NCBI GenBank assembly: GCA_019057975.1
Contig: JAHLWJ010000004.1
Span: 1 to 40,178 of the forward strand
Length of the DNA: 40,178 bases
Direction: 5' to 3'
From: Promethearchaeota archaeon
GTDB taxonomy: Archaea; Asgardarchaeota; Lokiarchaeia; Sigynarchaeales; SOKP01
Shown here: one piece after another, positions 1-7,684 of the stretch
Layout of the letters: the number at the start of each line of letters is the position of its first letter
Numbering within the stretch: the stretch's first letter is position 1
The notes under the pieces: model-generated
Database searches by the model: none
Seen by the model: only the letters and a program-made list of their open reading frames with translations
What the model was told of the DNA's origin: nothing
Program-made: the position numbers and the translations under genes

Positions 1-1788
1 ACTGAAAAAGAAATCGCTTGGGATTTAACAGAAATTTTCTCTGGTCATGATGACCCCAAAATCACTGAATATATGGATAACCTTTCCAATAAAGCTACTG
101 AACTTGTTAATAATTATAAAGGGAAAATTAACTCTCCTGATTTTACACCTGAGAAATTGCTAGAATTGTTTAAAATACAAGAAGAATTTGGAGCAGATAT
201 AGGTGAATTAGATCTTTATAAGAATAGATTATTCAGTGCTAATATGACAATTCCAGAAAATGAGGCTTTAAAGAATCGTATTGATGATTTTAATACAAAG
301 ATATCTAAAGATTTGGCATTTTTGGACTTAGATATTGCTAAATTTGTTAATAACAATGCTGATATAATAAATGAACCGATTTTATCTAATTATAAACATA
401 TATTAGAGATTATTAAAAGAAAATTTCCTCATGATCTTTCTGAAGTAGAAGAACAATTAATTCTTGAAAAAGATCAATACGGAATAAGAGCATGGAGTAC
501 TCTACAGTCTAAATGGTTGAATACAAGAAAAATAGTAGTAGAAGTTGAGGGTGAGAAGAAAGAATTATCTTATGGGGAGGCTAATGCTTTACTTAACCAC
601 CCGGATAGGGATACTAGAATATCAGCGAACAAATCTATTTATAGTCTGCTAGGAGAAGATAAGTATATATTTTCTTCTGCTTTAAGAAGTATATGTAGTG
701 ACTGGGTTAATAATTCGAAAAGAAGAAAGTACGATAGTCCAATGCATCATAGTTTCATTACAAATGATACAACTCAGGAAATAATTGATAATCTGATGAG
801 GGCAATAGAAGAAGGTTTAGGAGTTTATCGTAGATATCTAAATCTTAAAGCAAAGATCTTAGGTTTTCCTAAGTTAAATTGTGCTGATGTTCGTGCTCCG
901 CTTCCGATTGCCCCACATAAAAAATACTCGTGGGAAAAGGCTAAAGAACTTGTAATTCAAGCAAATAAAAAATTTGACGATGAATTTGTGGAGTATCTTA
1001 ACGATATGTTTAATCGAAATCACATTGATGCAAGTCCTAGAAAGGGAAAAGTAAATGGGGCCAATTGCGCTTCTTGGTATAAAGGGAAATCTACCTTTGT
1101 TCTCATGACCTACACTGGAGAAATGAATGAGATTTTCACACTTATCCATGAGCTTGGTCATGCAGTTCATGATTACTTAGCCACTCAAGCACAAACATAC
1201 TTTAATGTTCATCCTGGGTATACAGTAGCAGAAACTGCATCTATATTTGGAGAACTTTTACTAACAGATTTGCTTCTTGAAGTAGCAAAATCGAAAGAAG
1301 AAAAAATGGCAATATTAGCCCACGTATTAGATGATGCTGGACAAGCTGCGTTTCAAGTAAGCGCGAGATTTTGGTTTGAACAAGATTTATATAAGGCTGT
1401 TGAAAAGGGTGAAAACTTGGATGGGAGAACAATTTCGAAATATTGGTGTGCTGGGAGAGACAAAATATATGGAGATTCTGTTGAATGGTTTGAAGAAATG
1501 GATTGGGAATGGACTATGAAGCAACATTACTTTTTCCCGAATTTTCGCTTCTATAATTATCCCTATGTCTACGCTCAACTATTTGTTTATGCCCTTTATC
1601 AAACTTATAAAACAGAAGGTAAAGAATTTGTTCCTAAATTTAAGAAACTTCTCGCAACCGGGGGTAGCGTTTCTCCAGAAGAATTAGGGATGGTTTTCGG
1701 TTTAGATATTACAAAAAAAGATTTTTGGGCACTCGGGATAAAACAATATGAAAATTTTGTGAATCAATTAGAAAATCTTATGAAATAA
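1..1788 (+). CDS. pepF: Oligoendopeptidase F-like M3 zinc peptidase, 5' truncated by window edge
   Basis: The frame is open from base 1, and its first residues (TEKEIAWDLTEIF) match the WDL start region of M3B oligopeptidases. The gene therefore begins a few codons before the window; the ATG at 73 is internal. The zinc motif HELGH is encoded at 1147-1161, and the third ligand is probably the Glu of TVAETAS about 28 residues on. The C-terminal helices (NYPYVYAQ) are typical of PepF. No signal peptide is seen in the visible part. The family degrades peptides of roughly 6-18 residues in the cytosol, supplying amino acids. About 595 codons are present, near the usual family length of about 600. 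It is convergent with the glutamate synthase gene, 69 nt away. Confidence 0.93.
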   Translation, partial: TEKEIAWDLTEIFSGHDDPKITEYMDNLSNKATELVNNYKGKINSPDFTPEKLLELFKIQEEFGADIGELDLYKNRLFSANMTIPENEALKNRIDDFNTKISKDLAFLDLDIAKFVNNNADIINEPILSNYKHILEIIKRKFPHDLSEVEEQLILEKDQYGIRAWSTLQSKWLNTRKIVVEVEGEKKELSYGEANALLNHPDRDTRISANKSIYSLLGEDKYIFSSALRSICSDWVNNSKRRKYDSPMHHSFITNDTTQEIIDNLMRAIEEGLGVYRRYLNLKAKILGFPKLNCADVRAPLPIAPHKKYSWEKAKELVIQANKKFDDEFVEYLNDMFNRNHIDASPRKGKVNGANCASWYKGKSTFVLMTYTGEMNEIFTLIHELGHAVHDYLATQAQTYFNVHPGYTVAETASIFGELLLTDLLLEVAKSKEEKMAILAHVLDDAGQAAFQVSARFWFEQDLYKAVEKGENLDGRTISKYWCAGRDKIYGDSVEWFEEMDWEWTMKQHYFFPNFRFYNYPYVYAQLFVYALYQTYKTEGKEFVPKFKKLLATGGSVSPEELGMVFGLDITKKDFWALGIKQYENFVNQLENLMK

Positions 1789-1857
1789 TCGAAATTTTTT
1801 ATTTATTTTAGATTTAATTATTTCTAATTTTATTGTATGAAAAAGGAGGGAATTAAT

Positions 1858-3507
1858 TTATTCATAATTCCCCGAATAAATTTCCTCTTTAACTAACTCA
1901 AAATCAATTGATTCTTGAGATTTAACTCCAAGGCTCCACTTTTTACACACGTCTTTAGCTCTTTGAGAAATATACGCGATATCACCACGGCTAACTAAGT
2001 TCAACTTAAATTTTCGAACTCCGGCTAGCAACTGCTTTAAACCAATACCTAATTTGCTAGTAAAATAAGTATAAACTCCAATCGCCGAAGTAGGAATAAG
2101 ATGTCCGTTATAAATTCTATTTAAACCATCGAATTCAACAAATGCTTCACTTATGGTTAAACTTTTAGGATCTTTATCCTTAGGGAATCCTAAGTTCTTT
2201 AACATTGCTGGTGTGGCTTCCTTTTTGCCAATAACCTCTCCTATATATTTTGCTTTCATAGCAGCAGTAATTGGTGCTCTTGCCATAGCAATGCAGTTTA
2301 TATAAGGAGCGCCCATTGCAAGTGCTTTAAATATTTGTGTTTCATTTGCAATACCGCCTGCTATTGCAATAGAGGGTATAGTAGCGTTTGGGTTTTTCTT
2401 TTTAATCATATCAAGGCATCCAACTATAAGTGCTTCTAAATAGGCTGTAGGAATTGATCCTTCATTCATCATACTTACAGGGCTCATTCCAGTGCCTCCA
2501 CCAGCACCATCAAAAGTCATTCCATCCACTTTGCCTTCAATACCTAACCTCAAAATCCAGGCTGTTGCTGCTGGTCGATATGCTCCTGTTTTTATAAAAA
2601 TATTTTTTACACCACTCGAACGAACTTGATCAATTTCTTCTAATACATCTTCTGTAGATGATAACCCAACTCTACTATGCCTTTCAAAGTCAGGTATTAA
2701 TCCTGCTTTCCATTGCTCAATAATAACAGGATCAGAAGGATCTGGAAACACTAAATATCCTCTACTTTGTAATAACTGTGCCCGCTCCAACGATTCTAGT
2801 CTCACTTCGCCTCCAATTGCTTTTGCACCTTGACCAAATTTTATTTCAAGAGAGTTTACTTCTAAGTTAGACATAACATAATCAAAAACACCTAACCTTG
2901 TATCTTCTACATTTTTTTGAACAATAATATCCCCATGCTTCCCATCCCAAAATTCTCTGTATTTTTCAACTCGATATTTCATATCCTTAGTATCGATCAC
3001 TTTAGGATATAAGGCATGGTTTGCGAATTTGGCATAGGGATCCATCCCAACCACATTCTCGCCTATAGTGATACTAATTCCTGTTAATGCAGCTCCTATT
3101 GCCAATCCATCCCAATTTCGTTTTGCAACGTAAGTACTTCCTAAGCCTGGAAGAATAAATGGATAATTTTGTTCAATATTTCCCCACTTAGTTTTGATGC
3201 TAACATTAGGAAATATTACTTTATCTGCATCTGCTTCGATTCCCTGGGCTCCTCGACATTCAAATTGAATTTGAAAGTCGCTAAACGAGAATCCAAAATC
3301 TTTTGGAGAACCCGCAGTAGAATTTCCAAAATATTCTCTCCGAGGATATAATACTTCACGTCCTCGTAAAGCTGATTTTGAAACTTCGCAAAAAACAGGG
3401 CAATCAGCAACACAAATCGGGCATAATCCAGACTCACAAGAATCTTCAACTCTCGTTCTAGATCCGATCATGCTTGTTTGATGGGTAACCATCGAAAACT
3501 TCGTCAT
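1858..3507 (-). CDS. Stand-alone glutamate synthase (FMN-binding) domain protein, archaeal type
   Basis: 549 aa. The N-terminus has a compact cysteine array, C24-x4-C29-x2-C32-x3-C36-x3-C40, suited to an Fe-S cluster. The rest is the TIM-barrel synthase domain of GltB, with glycine-rich FMN/2-oxoglutarate stretches (FDGAGGGTGMSP near residues 335-350; AIAGGIANETQ further on). There is no N-terminal glutaminase domain and no GXGXG domain. The CHxNTCPVG motif that binds the 3Fe-4S cluster in bacterial GltB is also absent: the equivalent stretch reads MARAPITAAM. Family knowledge suggests glutamate formation from 2-oxoglutarate and ammonia or glutamine-derived ammonia with a separate electron donor. 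It is the last gene of a three-gene minus-strand unit, 45 nt after the zinc-ribbon gene. A related FMN oxidoreductase role cannot be excluded. Confidence 0.85.
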   Translation of the reverse strand: MTKFSMVTHQTSMIGSRTRVEDSCESGLCPICVADCPVFCEVSKSALRGREVLYPRREYFGNSTAGSPKDFGFSFSDFQIQFECRGAQGIEADADKVIFPNVSIKTKWGNIEQNYPFILPGLGSTYVAKRNWDGLAIGAALTGISITIGENVVGMDPYAKFANHALYPKVIDTKDMKYRVEKYREFWDGKHGDIIVQKNVEDTRLGVFDYVMSNLEVNSLEIKFGQGAKAIGGEVRLESLERAQLLQSRGYLVFPDPSDPVIIEQWKAGLIPDFERHSRVGLSSTEDVLEEIDQVRSSGVKNIFIKTGAYRPAATAWILRLGIEGKVDGMTFDGAGGGTGMSPVSMMNEGSIPTAYLEALIVGCLDMIKKKNPNATIPSIAIAGGIANETQIFKALAMGAPYINCIAMARAPITAAMKAKYIGEVIGKKEATPAMLKNLGFPKDKDPKSLTISEAFVEFDGLNRIYNGHLIPTSAIGVYTYFTSKLGIGLKQLLAGVRKFKLNLVSRGDIAYISQRAKDVCKKWSLGVKSQESIDFELVKEEIYSGNYE

Positions 3508-3552
3508 TTTTTCTCTATACTCTCTTGTTTTATTTTTTTGGTTTTTTAATTT

Positions 3553-3930
3553 TCATTCAAACTTCAAAAAATTGTTGAATTTTCTTTCATTAATTTGTAT
3601 ATTGTTGATTATATTCCAACTGTATTCATTATTCTCGAGTTTTTCTAAATGGGGTACTTCTTTTATAATTGGCTCAATAGGATCTAAATCAGATGCTAAT
3701 AAGTCCATGCAAGCCATTGCGGTATCACAATTCCACCCACGTGCTTTTCTCTTTTCTAGATTACTTCCAAATACTAAACCATTTAATTCTATAAAATTAT
3801 CACATCTCCACTTACGATAATTTCCATCTTGAGAACTTAAACCGCTAGTAATGGCAGTTTCTTCGCAGGTATGGCATATCTTTCCATCGTGTAAATATTC
3901 TTTTCCACAAATTTGACATTTTAACGGCAT
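3553..3930 (-). CDS. Small zinc-ribbon protein of unknown function
   Basis: 125 aa. It opens with CQIC-x11-CHTC (residues 5-8 and 20-23), a classic four-cysteine zinc ribbon. A short middle region follows with three further cysteines (WRCDN, GWNCDTAMAC), then an Asn/Lys-rich C-terminus. No catalytic motif is recognised. It starts at ATG 3930, 18 nt after the stop of the 75-codon gene and 45 nt before the glutamate synthase domain gene, so the three are probably co-transcribed. The context suggests an accessory or regulatory role in nitrogen assimilation, but that is inference from position only. The five-plus cysteines could also carry an Fe-S cluster. Confidence 0.7.
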   Translation of the reverse strand: MPLKCQICGKEYLHDGKICHTCEETAITSGLSSQDGNYRKWRCDNFIELNGLVFGSNLEKRKARGWNCDTAMACMDLLASDLDPIEPIIKEVPHLEKLENNEYSWNIINNIQINERKFNNFLKFE

Positions 3931-3948
3931 TTTAATTCACACTCTTTT

Positions 3949-4176
3949 TCAATTTTCTCCTTGTACCGCTTCATATAAGCGTGGTCTTGCGTTATAATAA
4001 ACCGTTAACCTTTCAGGCATAATTTTTTTAATACGCTTAATCACAGTTGTCACTCCATTACGATTTTCTCCATATCCCATTGCCCTAGCCCATTCTGCTG
4101 CTGAGCATCTTCCTACTTCTCTTAATTTTTCTAAGCAAATTTCTTCCCATGTTCGAAAATACTCTTGAACTGTTAT
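3949..4176 (-). CDS. 75-aa helix-turn-helix-like protein, apparent ATA start
   Basis: The minus strand encodes a well-formed 75-residue protein (ITVQEYFRTW...EAVQGEN). It contains an HTH-like segment (RCSAAEWARAMGY, GVTTVIKRIKK) and a basic C-terminal half. The frame is open only back to a TAG about four codons before the ATA, and there is no ATG, GTG or TTG before an internal ATG at codon 33, which would cut the HTH. A strong Shine-Dalgarno (4184-4190) lies exactly 7 nt before the ATA codon at 4174-4176. I therefore place the start at ATA. It is the first gene of the unit that continues with the zinc-ribbon and glutamate synthase genes. Either ATA is used as a rare start, or the gene has recently lost its ATG. 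A role as local regulator is inference. Confidence 0.6.
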   Translation of the reverse strand: MTVQEYFRTWEEICLEKLREVGRCSAAEWARAMGYGENRNGVTTVIKRIKKIMPERLTVYYNARPRLYEAVQGEN

Positions 4177-4183
4177 TTTTATA

Positions 4184-4190
4184 ACCTCCT
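4184..4190 (-). promoter_or_regulatory. Shine-Dalgarno site that fixes the ATA start
   Basis: On the minus strand these bases read AGGAGGT, a full match to the archaeal anti-SD. The spacer is 7 nt (4177-4183), after which comes ATA. The same type of site precedes the genes starting at 33116 and 39236. Confidence 0.65.
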
Positions 4191-4241
4191 ACTTGAAAAT
4201 TTATTATTTTATTTTTTTTAATTACCTTTGTTTTATAATTG

Positions 4242-4257
4242 CGGGAACTTTTTCCCG
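4242..4257. promoter_or_regulatory. CGGGAA/TTCCCG dyad next to a minus-strand TATA-like box
   Basis: A perfect 6-bp inverted repeat with a 4-nt centre. It is a rare GC-rich patch in an AT-rich spacer and sits directly upstream of a TATA-like box for the unit beginning at 4176. Its position suits an operator; a hairpin terminator is the alternative. Confidence 0.35.
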
Positions 4258-4655
4258 TAGTTAATATTATATAGGATCATGACTATTTAAACTTTCTTCT
4301 AGTTTTTTTGGTTTTTTCTAAAGGATTTTTATTTTTAGAGAAAATCATTGAACAATCTATTGCCATATATACATTTTAGTGGAAATATTTCATTTTAAAT
4401 GCACTACTATTTAAGATTTATCCTCACTTGTTGAACAAATTTTAAAAAAAAATTTAGTTTTCGACGAAATTTAATGTACATTTTATAAGAAGTGAAAAAA
4501 ATCTTGACACAAGTGTGTTTTATTGAAATAATTTCAGGATTCTACAAGAAGTTTTTGATAAGATGTGAACGAAATTAGAGATCTCGATTAATTTTGATGA
4601 AACATTTTTAATAACATAGTTATGAGTAAAACATTTTCTAAAGTTCGGCTTTAAT

Positions 4656-5168
4656 TTAATTTATTTCTAGTAGTTTCTTATTCTCATCTTCTTTTTTTAT
4701 TAATTCAGCTAAGGAGCTTTTTTCTTTAATAATATTCAATACTATATGTGTATTAGTGCGCTCAACGAAAGGTGATGCGTGGATGTCTTCTTTTATCATC
4801 TCACTGAGTTCTGATCTCGTTTTAAATCTTGCCAAAATTAGAGCATCATAGGTTCCTGTTAGATCATAAACTCCATATACATTGGGATTTTGAGCGATTT
4901 TTTCCTCGACTTCAAACATCTTACCTTTTGAAACAGTTATTTCTATAATGGCTATAATTTCATAGCCTAATTTCTCATAATCGATTTGAATACCATAACT
5001 CTTAATGATATCGGCTTCCTCTAAATCTTTAACATGCTTAATTATGGTATTTGGTGAACGTTTAAGATCTTCAGCTATAGTACTCTTATTTTTTCGACTA
5101 TCAATACTTAGAATTTTCAATATTTCAAGGTCTAACTCATCAACCTTGTCATCTTTAATAACATTCAT
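4656..5168 (-). CDS. Lrp/AsnC family transcriptional regulator
   Basis: 170 aa with the standard two-part build. The N-terminal winged HTH covers about residues 8-60 (DELDLEILKILS, then STIAEDLKRSPNTIIKHVKDLEE). The C-terminal RAM ligand-binding domain covers about residues 70-150 (VYGVYDLTGTYDALILARF). Lrp proteins are DNA-binding octamers or dimers that sense amino acids. It is divergent from glnA with 173 nt between the starts, and a near-perfect 16-bp palindrome lies in that spacer, so it probably controls glnA and perhaps itself. The lysine- and glutamate-rich tail after residue 150 is not conserved in the family. Confidence 0.93.
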   Translation of the reverse strand: MNVIKDDKVDELDLEILKILSIDSRKNKSTIAEDLKRSPNTIIKHVKDLEEADIIKSYGIQIDYEKLGYEIIAIIEITVSKGKMFEVEEKIAQNPNVYGVYDLTGTYDALILARFKTRSELSEMIKEDIHASPFVERTNTHIVLNIIKEKSSLAELIKKEDENKKLLEIN

Positions 5169-5287
5169 CTAGTAATAGTGGGTTTTATTTCTTAATAAAT
5201 ATAACGGATCTTTTTCATTCACCGACAAAAACTAATTTAAAAAGTTCAGAATGTGAAGTAATTTCTGAAAAAAATCAAATGGTTTTT

Positions 5288-5303
5288 AAATGTAATTGCA
5301 TTT
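5288..5303. promoter_or_regulatory. Candidate Lrp-type operator upstream of glnA
   Basis: The 16 bases AAATGTAATTGCATTT are palindromic except for one base pair. They end where a TATA-like element (5305-5313, TTTATATTA) begins, about 30 nt before the glnA ATG. The place and symmetry fit binding by the divergently encoded Lrp protein. Inference from sequence only. Confidence 0.5.
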
Positions 5304-5341
5304 ATTTATATTAATATAAGAAAGTTTTTAATTAAAATAAG

Positions 5342-6697
5342 ATGATTGAAAAAGATCACCCAAAAAGGAAGGAGTTATGTGAAAAGGTAATTGAAAAGGT
5401 TAGAGACGAAGATATCAAATTTATCTACCTTCAATTCACCGATATGCATGGAATAATCAAATCTTTTGAAATAAATTCAAAACGTATTGATGAGTTCTTT
5501 GAAATTGGCCAAAGCTTTGATGGTAGTTCTGTTACGGGGTATGGTGCTATAGAAGAGTCTGATAAAGTAGCACTACCCGATCCAAGCACGTTTTATGTAA
5601 TTCCATGGAGGAATGATAATAGAAAAGTTGCGAGGGTTTTTTGCGATATATATAATCCTGACGGCTCTAGGTATGAAGGAGATCCTCGATTTATCCTTCA
5701 GAGGGTTGTTAAAAAGGCAGAAAGCCATGGGTTTACATTCTTTTGCGCACCAGAGATGGAGTTTTTTATATTGGAACAAAACACTAAAGAGGAAGTATTT
5801 AGTCCAGCAGATATGCGGGGGTATTTCGATTATGATCCTTATGATATCAATGAAAGAATGAGGTACACAATTGCAGAGTATTGTGATTCAATGGGAATTG
5901 AGATAGAAGCGCTTCACCACGAGGTTGCTCTTGGTCAACATGAAGTAGATTTTCGATATGATGAACCAGTTAAAACTGCTGATAACGCAAATACAATAAA
6001 AATGATAGTTAAGACTGTAGCGGCAAAAAATAACATGATCGCAACTTTTATGCCAAAACCATTCGCGGGAATTAATGGTTCTGGACAACACGTACACCAG
6101 TCTCTATGGAAAAACGGAGAGAATCTTTTTTATGATGATAGAGATCCTGATAATATCTCCACTTTAATGAAAAAATGGATTGCTGGTCAATTAAAACATG
6201 CAACCTCGATGTGTGCTGTTTTGAGTAGCTGGCCTAACTCATATAAAAGGCTTGTACCTGGGTATGAAGCACCTACTCTGATAAGTTGGGGATTTCGTAA
6301 CAGATCCTCCCTTATTAGAGTACCTGATTTTCATGGTAAACCTAATGCCGCTAGATGTGAAATTCGATGCCCCGATCCTGCTGGAAATCCATATCTCCAG
6401 TTCGCAGTATTATTAGGTACTGGTTTAGATGGGATCTTAGCAAATCAATTAGTGATTCCCGAACCGGTTGACAAAAATATATATAAATCCTCTTTAAAAG
6501 AGCTTGAAAAGGCAAAAATCAATTCTTTACCTGAAAATTTAAGAATAGCATTGAATGAATTCAAAGAGTCTAAATTGATGGAAGAAATTTTCGGTGAGAC
6601 TGCTTTCAAGAACTATTATTACGCAAAGCTGGAAGAGTTCGATGCTTACCGTTGCATTGTAAGTGAATGGGAACGAAAGAGATATATCAGGCTATGA
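5342..6697 (+). CDS. glnA: Glutamine synthetase, type I
   Basis: 451 aa, close to the usual GSI-alpha length. All GSI signatures are visible: FDGSSVTGYG in the N-terminal beta-grasp domain, EMEFFIL (metal site), HHEVALGQHEVD, FMPKPFAGINGSGQHVH, NSYKRLVPGYEAP, NRSSLIRVP and RCPDPAGNPYLQ. The enzyme makes glutamine from glutamate, ammonia and ATP as a cytosolic dodecamer. The ATG at 5342 lies about 30 nt after a TATA-like box with no Shine-Dalgarno, so the mRNA is probably nearly leaderless. It sits next to lrp and close to the glutamate synthase domain gene, giving a nitrogen assimilation locus. I did not find the adenylylation loop of GSI-beta, so control is more likely transcriptional or by feedback. 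Confidence 0.97.
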   Translation: MIEKDHPKRKELCEKVIEKVRDEDIKFIYLQFTDMHGIIKSFEINSKRIDEFFEIGQSFDGSSVTGYGAIEESDKVALPDPSTFYVIPWRNDNRKVARVFCDIYNPDGSRYEGDPRFILQRVVKKAESHGFTFFCAPEMEFFILEQNTKEEVFSPADMRGYFDYDPYDINERMRYTIAEYCDSMGIEIEALHHEVALGQHEVDFRYDEPVKTADNANTIKMIVKTVAAKNNMIATFMPKPFAGINGSGQHVHQSLWKNGENLFYDDRDPDNISTLMKKWIAGQLKHATSMCAVLSSWPNSYKRLVPGYEAPTLISWGFRNRSSLIRVPDFHGKPNAARCEIRCPDPAGNPYLQFAVLLGTGLDGILANQLVIPEPVDKNIYKSSLKELEKAKINSLPENLRIALNEFKESKLMEEIFGETAFKNYYYAKLEEFDAYRCIVSEWERKRYIRL

Positions 6698-6715
6698 ATT
6701 GAGAGAAAATCGAGA

Positions 6716-6734
6716 GAAAGAGTATTTCTCTTTC
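6716..6734 (+). terminator. Hairpin after glnA
   Basis: GAAAGAG and CTCTTTC form a 7-bp stem with a 5-nt loop (TATTT), starting 19 nt after the glnA stop codon. There is no long T run after it, so the terminator role is tentative. Confidence 0.4.
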
Positions 6735-6742
6735 GTACGCTT

Positions 6743-7080
6743 CTAAACGTTGAAATTTTTAATCTTTTTAAAAGATTTGGAAAACTTGGGTAAAGGCTTA
6801 AAACGATTACCATTTAAAAATAAAGTCTTTAGATTTTTTAAGTTAAGAAGAAAAAATGGAAAAATGGATAATCTATTATAACTTAAAACTAAAACTTCAA
6901 GAGATATACAATATTTTAGTGAGGATGGAACTTCTTTCAAACAGTTTGAATCTAGTGTTAAATCCTTAAGGAATTTCAAATTACCAATTGTATCGGGTAT
7001 CTCTAAAATACTATTTTCTTATATAGTTCAATTTTTTCTATAAGATTTTTAAAATGTAGTTTATTATTTCTTGTTATCCA
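6743..7080 (-). pseudogene. Decayed leucine-rich-repeat gene fragment
   Basis: The minus strand from about 7014 down to 6743 reads as continuous LRR units (EIPDTIGNLKFLKDL, LKEVPSSLKYCISLEVL, LKNLKTLFLNGNRF) with the usual L-x-x-L-x-L-x-x-N pattern, but it has no ATG. The frame is closed upstream by TAA near 7020. In the next frame the preceding stretch (about 7020-7080, NKLHFKNLIEKIELY) continues the LRR style up to a TAG, as if a frameshift separated them. The only near start is TTG at 6979, which would begin in mid-repeat. I read it as the 3' remnant of a larger LRR protein. It resembles the LRR part of the gene at 22648, but I did not establish a direct copy. Confidence 0.6.
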
Positions 7081-7643
7081 AACAATTTTATAAAAACAAG
7101 AAGCGAAAAAATTTGACGGAAACTAAAGATTGGGTTTTTTTATTTCCTATTGCCGCAGCTGTGATTTTATTAATATCTTTAATATTTCCTTTAATAGCTA
7201 TAAGTTTCTATTATCCTCCTTTTATTAATCCTGAAATCACATTAGATTTAATGCCATTTGGGGGAATTCTGGATGAATTGGATCCATATATAGGATCAGT
7301 TCCTGAAGCAGAGGGTGTTAGGAATACTCTCCTAGGTATAAGCATTGGTTTTGCGATTCTATTCATTCTTGGAGCGGTATTATTGATAATTTCAGGGATT
7401 AAAGTAAAAACTGGGAGCAAGGAACTTAAGAAAGCAAGGAGAAAATGGTTAAGAAACGGTTTATCTTATATCATCACAGAATTAGTATTATTTTTTGGTT
7501 TAGTCATTGGAATTCCAATAGCATTGGAACAAGCAGAGATAACACTTGAAATGGGTTTTCTAATGAGGACGGGAATGATTCTAATAATAGGTGCAGGAGG
7601 AGTGTTGATCTTAGCATATATTCTTGCAAAAATAGCAGATTAA
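7071..7643 (+). CDS. Four-TM membrane protein of unknown function
   Basis: About 190 aa. A basic N-terminus (KNKKRK) is followed by four hydrophobic segments: roughly residues 23-47, 86-108, 130-150 and 162-186. A polar, proline-rich loop lies between TM1 and TM2 and a basic loop between TM2 and TM3. No family is recognised. No ATG is available; the first codon is TTG 7071, with another TTG at 7113 just before the first TM, so the exact start is uncertain. It is convergent with the ABC transporter pair and separated from it by a T15 run. Its place beside an exporter may be chance. Confidence 0.65.
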   Translation: MLSKQFYKNKKRKNLTETKDWVFLFPIAAAVILLISLIFPLIAISFYYPPFINPEITLDLMPFGGILDELDPYIGSVPEAEGVRNTLLGISIGFAILFILGAVLLIISGIKVKTGSKELKKARRKWLRNGLSYIITELVLFFGLVIGIPIALEQAEITLEMGFLMRTGMILIIGAGGVLILAYILAKIAD

Positions 7644-7658
7644 CTTAATTATTTTCAA

Positions 7659-7673
7659 TTTTTTTTTTTTTTT
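7659..7673 (+). terminator. T15 run, U-rich archaeal terminator
   Basis: Fifteen consecutive T residues begin 16 nt after the stop of the membrane protein gene and before the convergent ABC gene ends. Archaeal RNA polymerase terminates on such U-tracts without needing a hairpin. Confidence 0.6.
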
Positions 7674-7684
7674 AATTTCTCTTA

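Larger units (their letters stand above)
4177..4655. other. 479-nt intergenic region between lrp and the three-gene unit
   Basis: Very AT-rich, with no coding frame I can support and no tRNA or riboswitch fold recognised. It holds the SD at 4184-4190, a TATA-like stretch on the minus strand near 4229-4240 (ATTATAAAAC), a hairpin/dyad at 4242-4257, and small dyads at 4507-4518 (ACACA-AG-TGTGT) and around 4430-4440 (TTGTT-G-AACAA). These short dyads could be Lrp-type sites but are also expected by chance in such sequence. Confidence 0.5.

Noticed and set aside
4177..4655. Riboswitch or structured RNA in the long spacer
   Set aside because: Only short, mostly AT-rich dyads are visible; nothing resembles a known riboswitch core, tRNA or snoRNA-like box set.
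6743..6979. Intact small LRR protein starting at TTG 6979
   Set aside because: The frame continues upstream with LRR sequence, the TTG lies in mid-repeat, and there is no SD or promoter; a truncated relic fits better.
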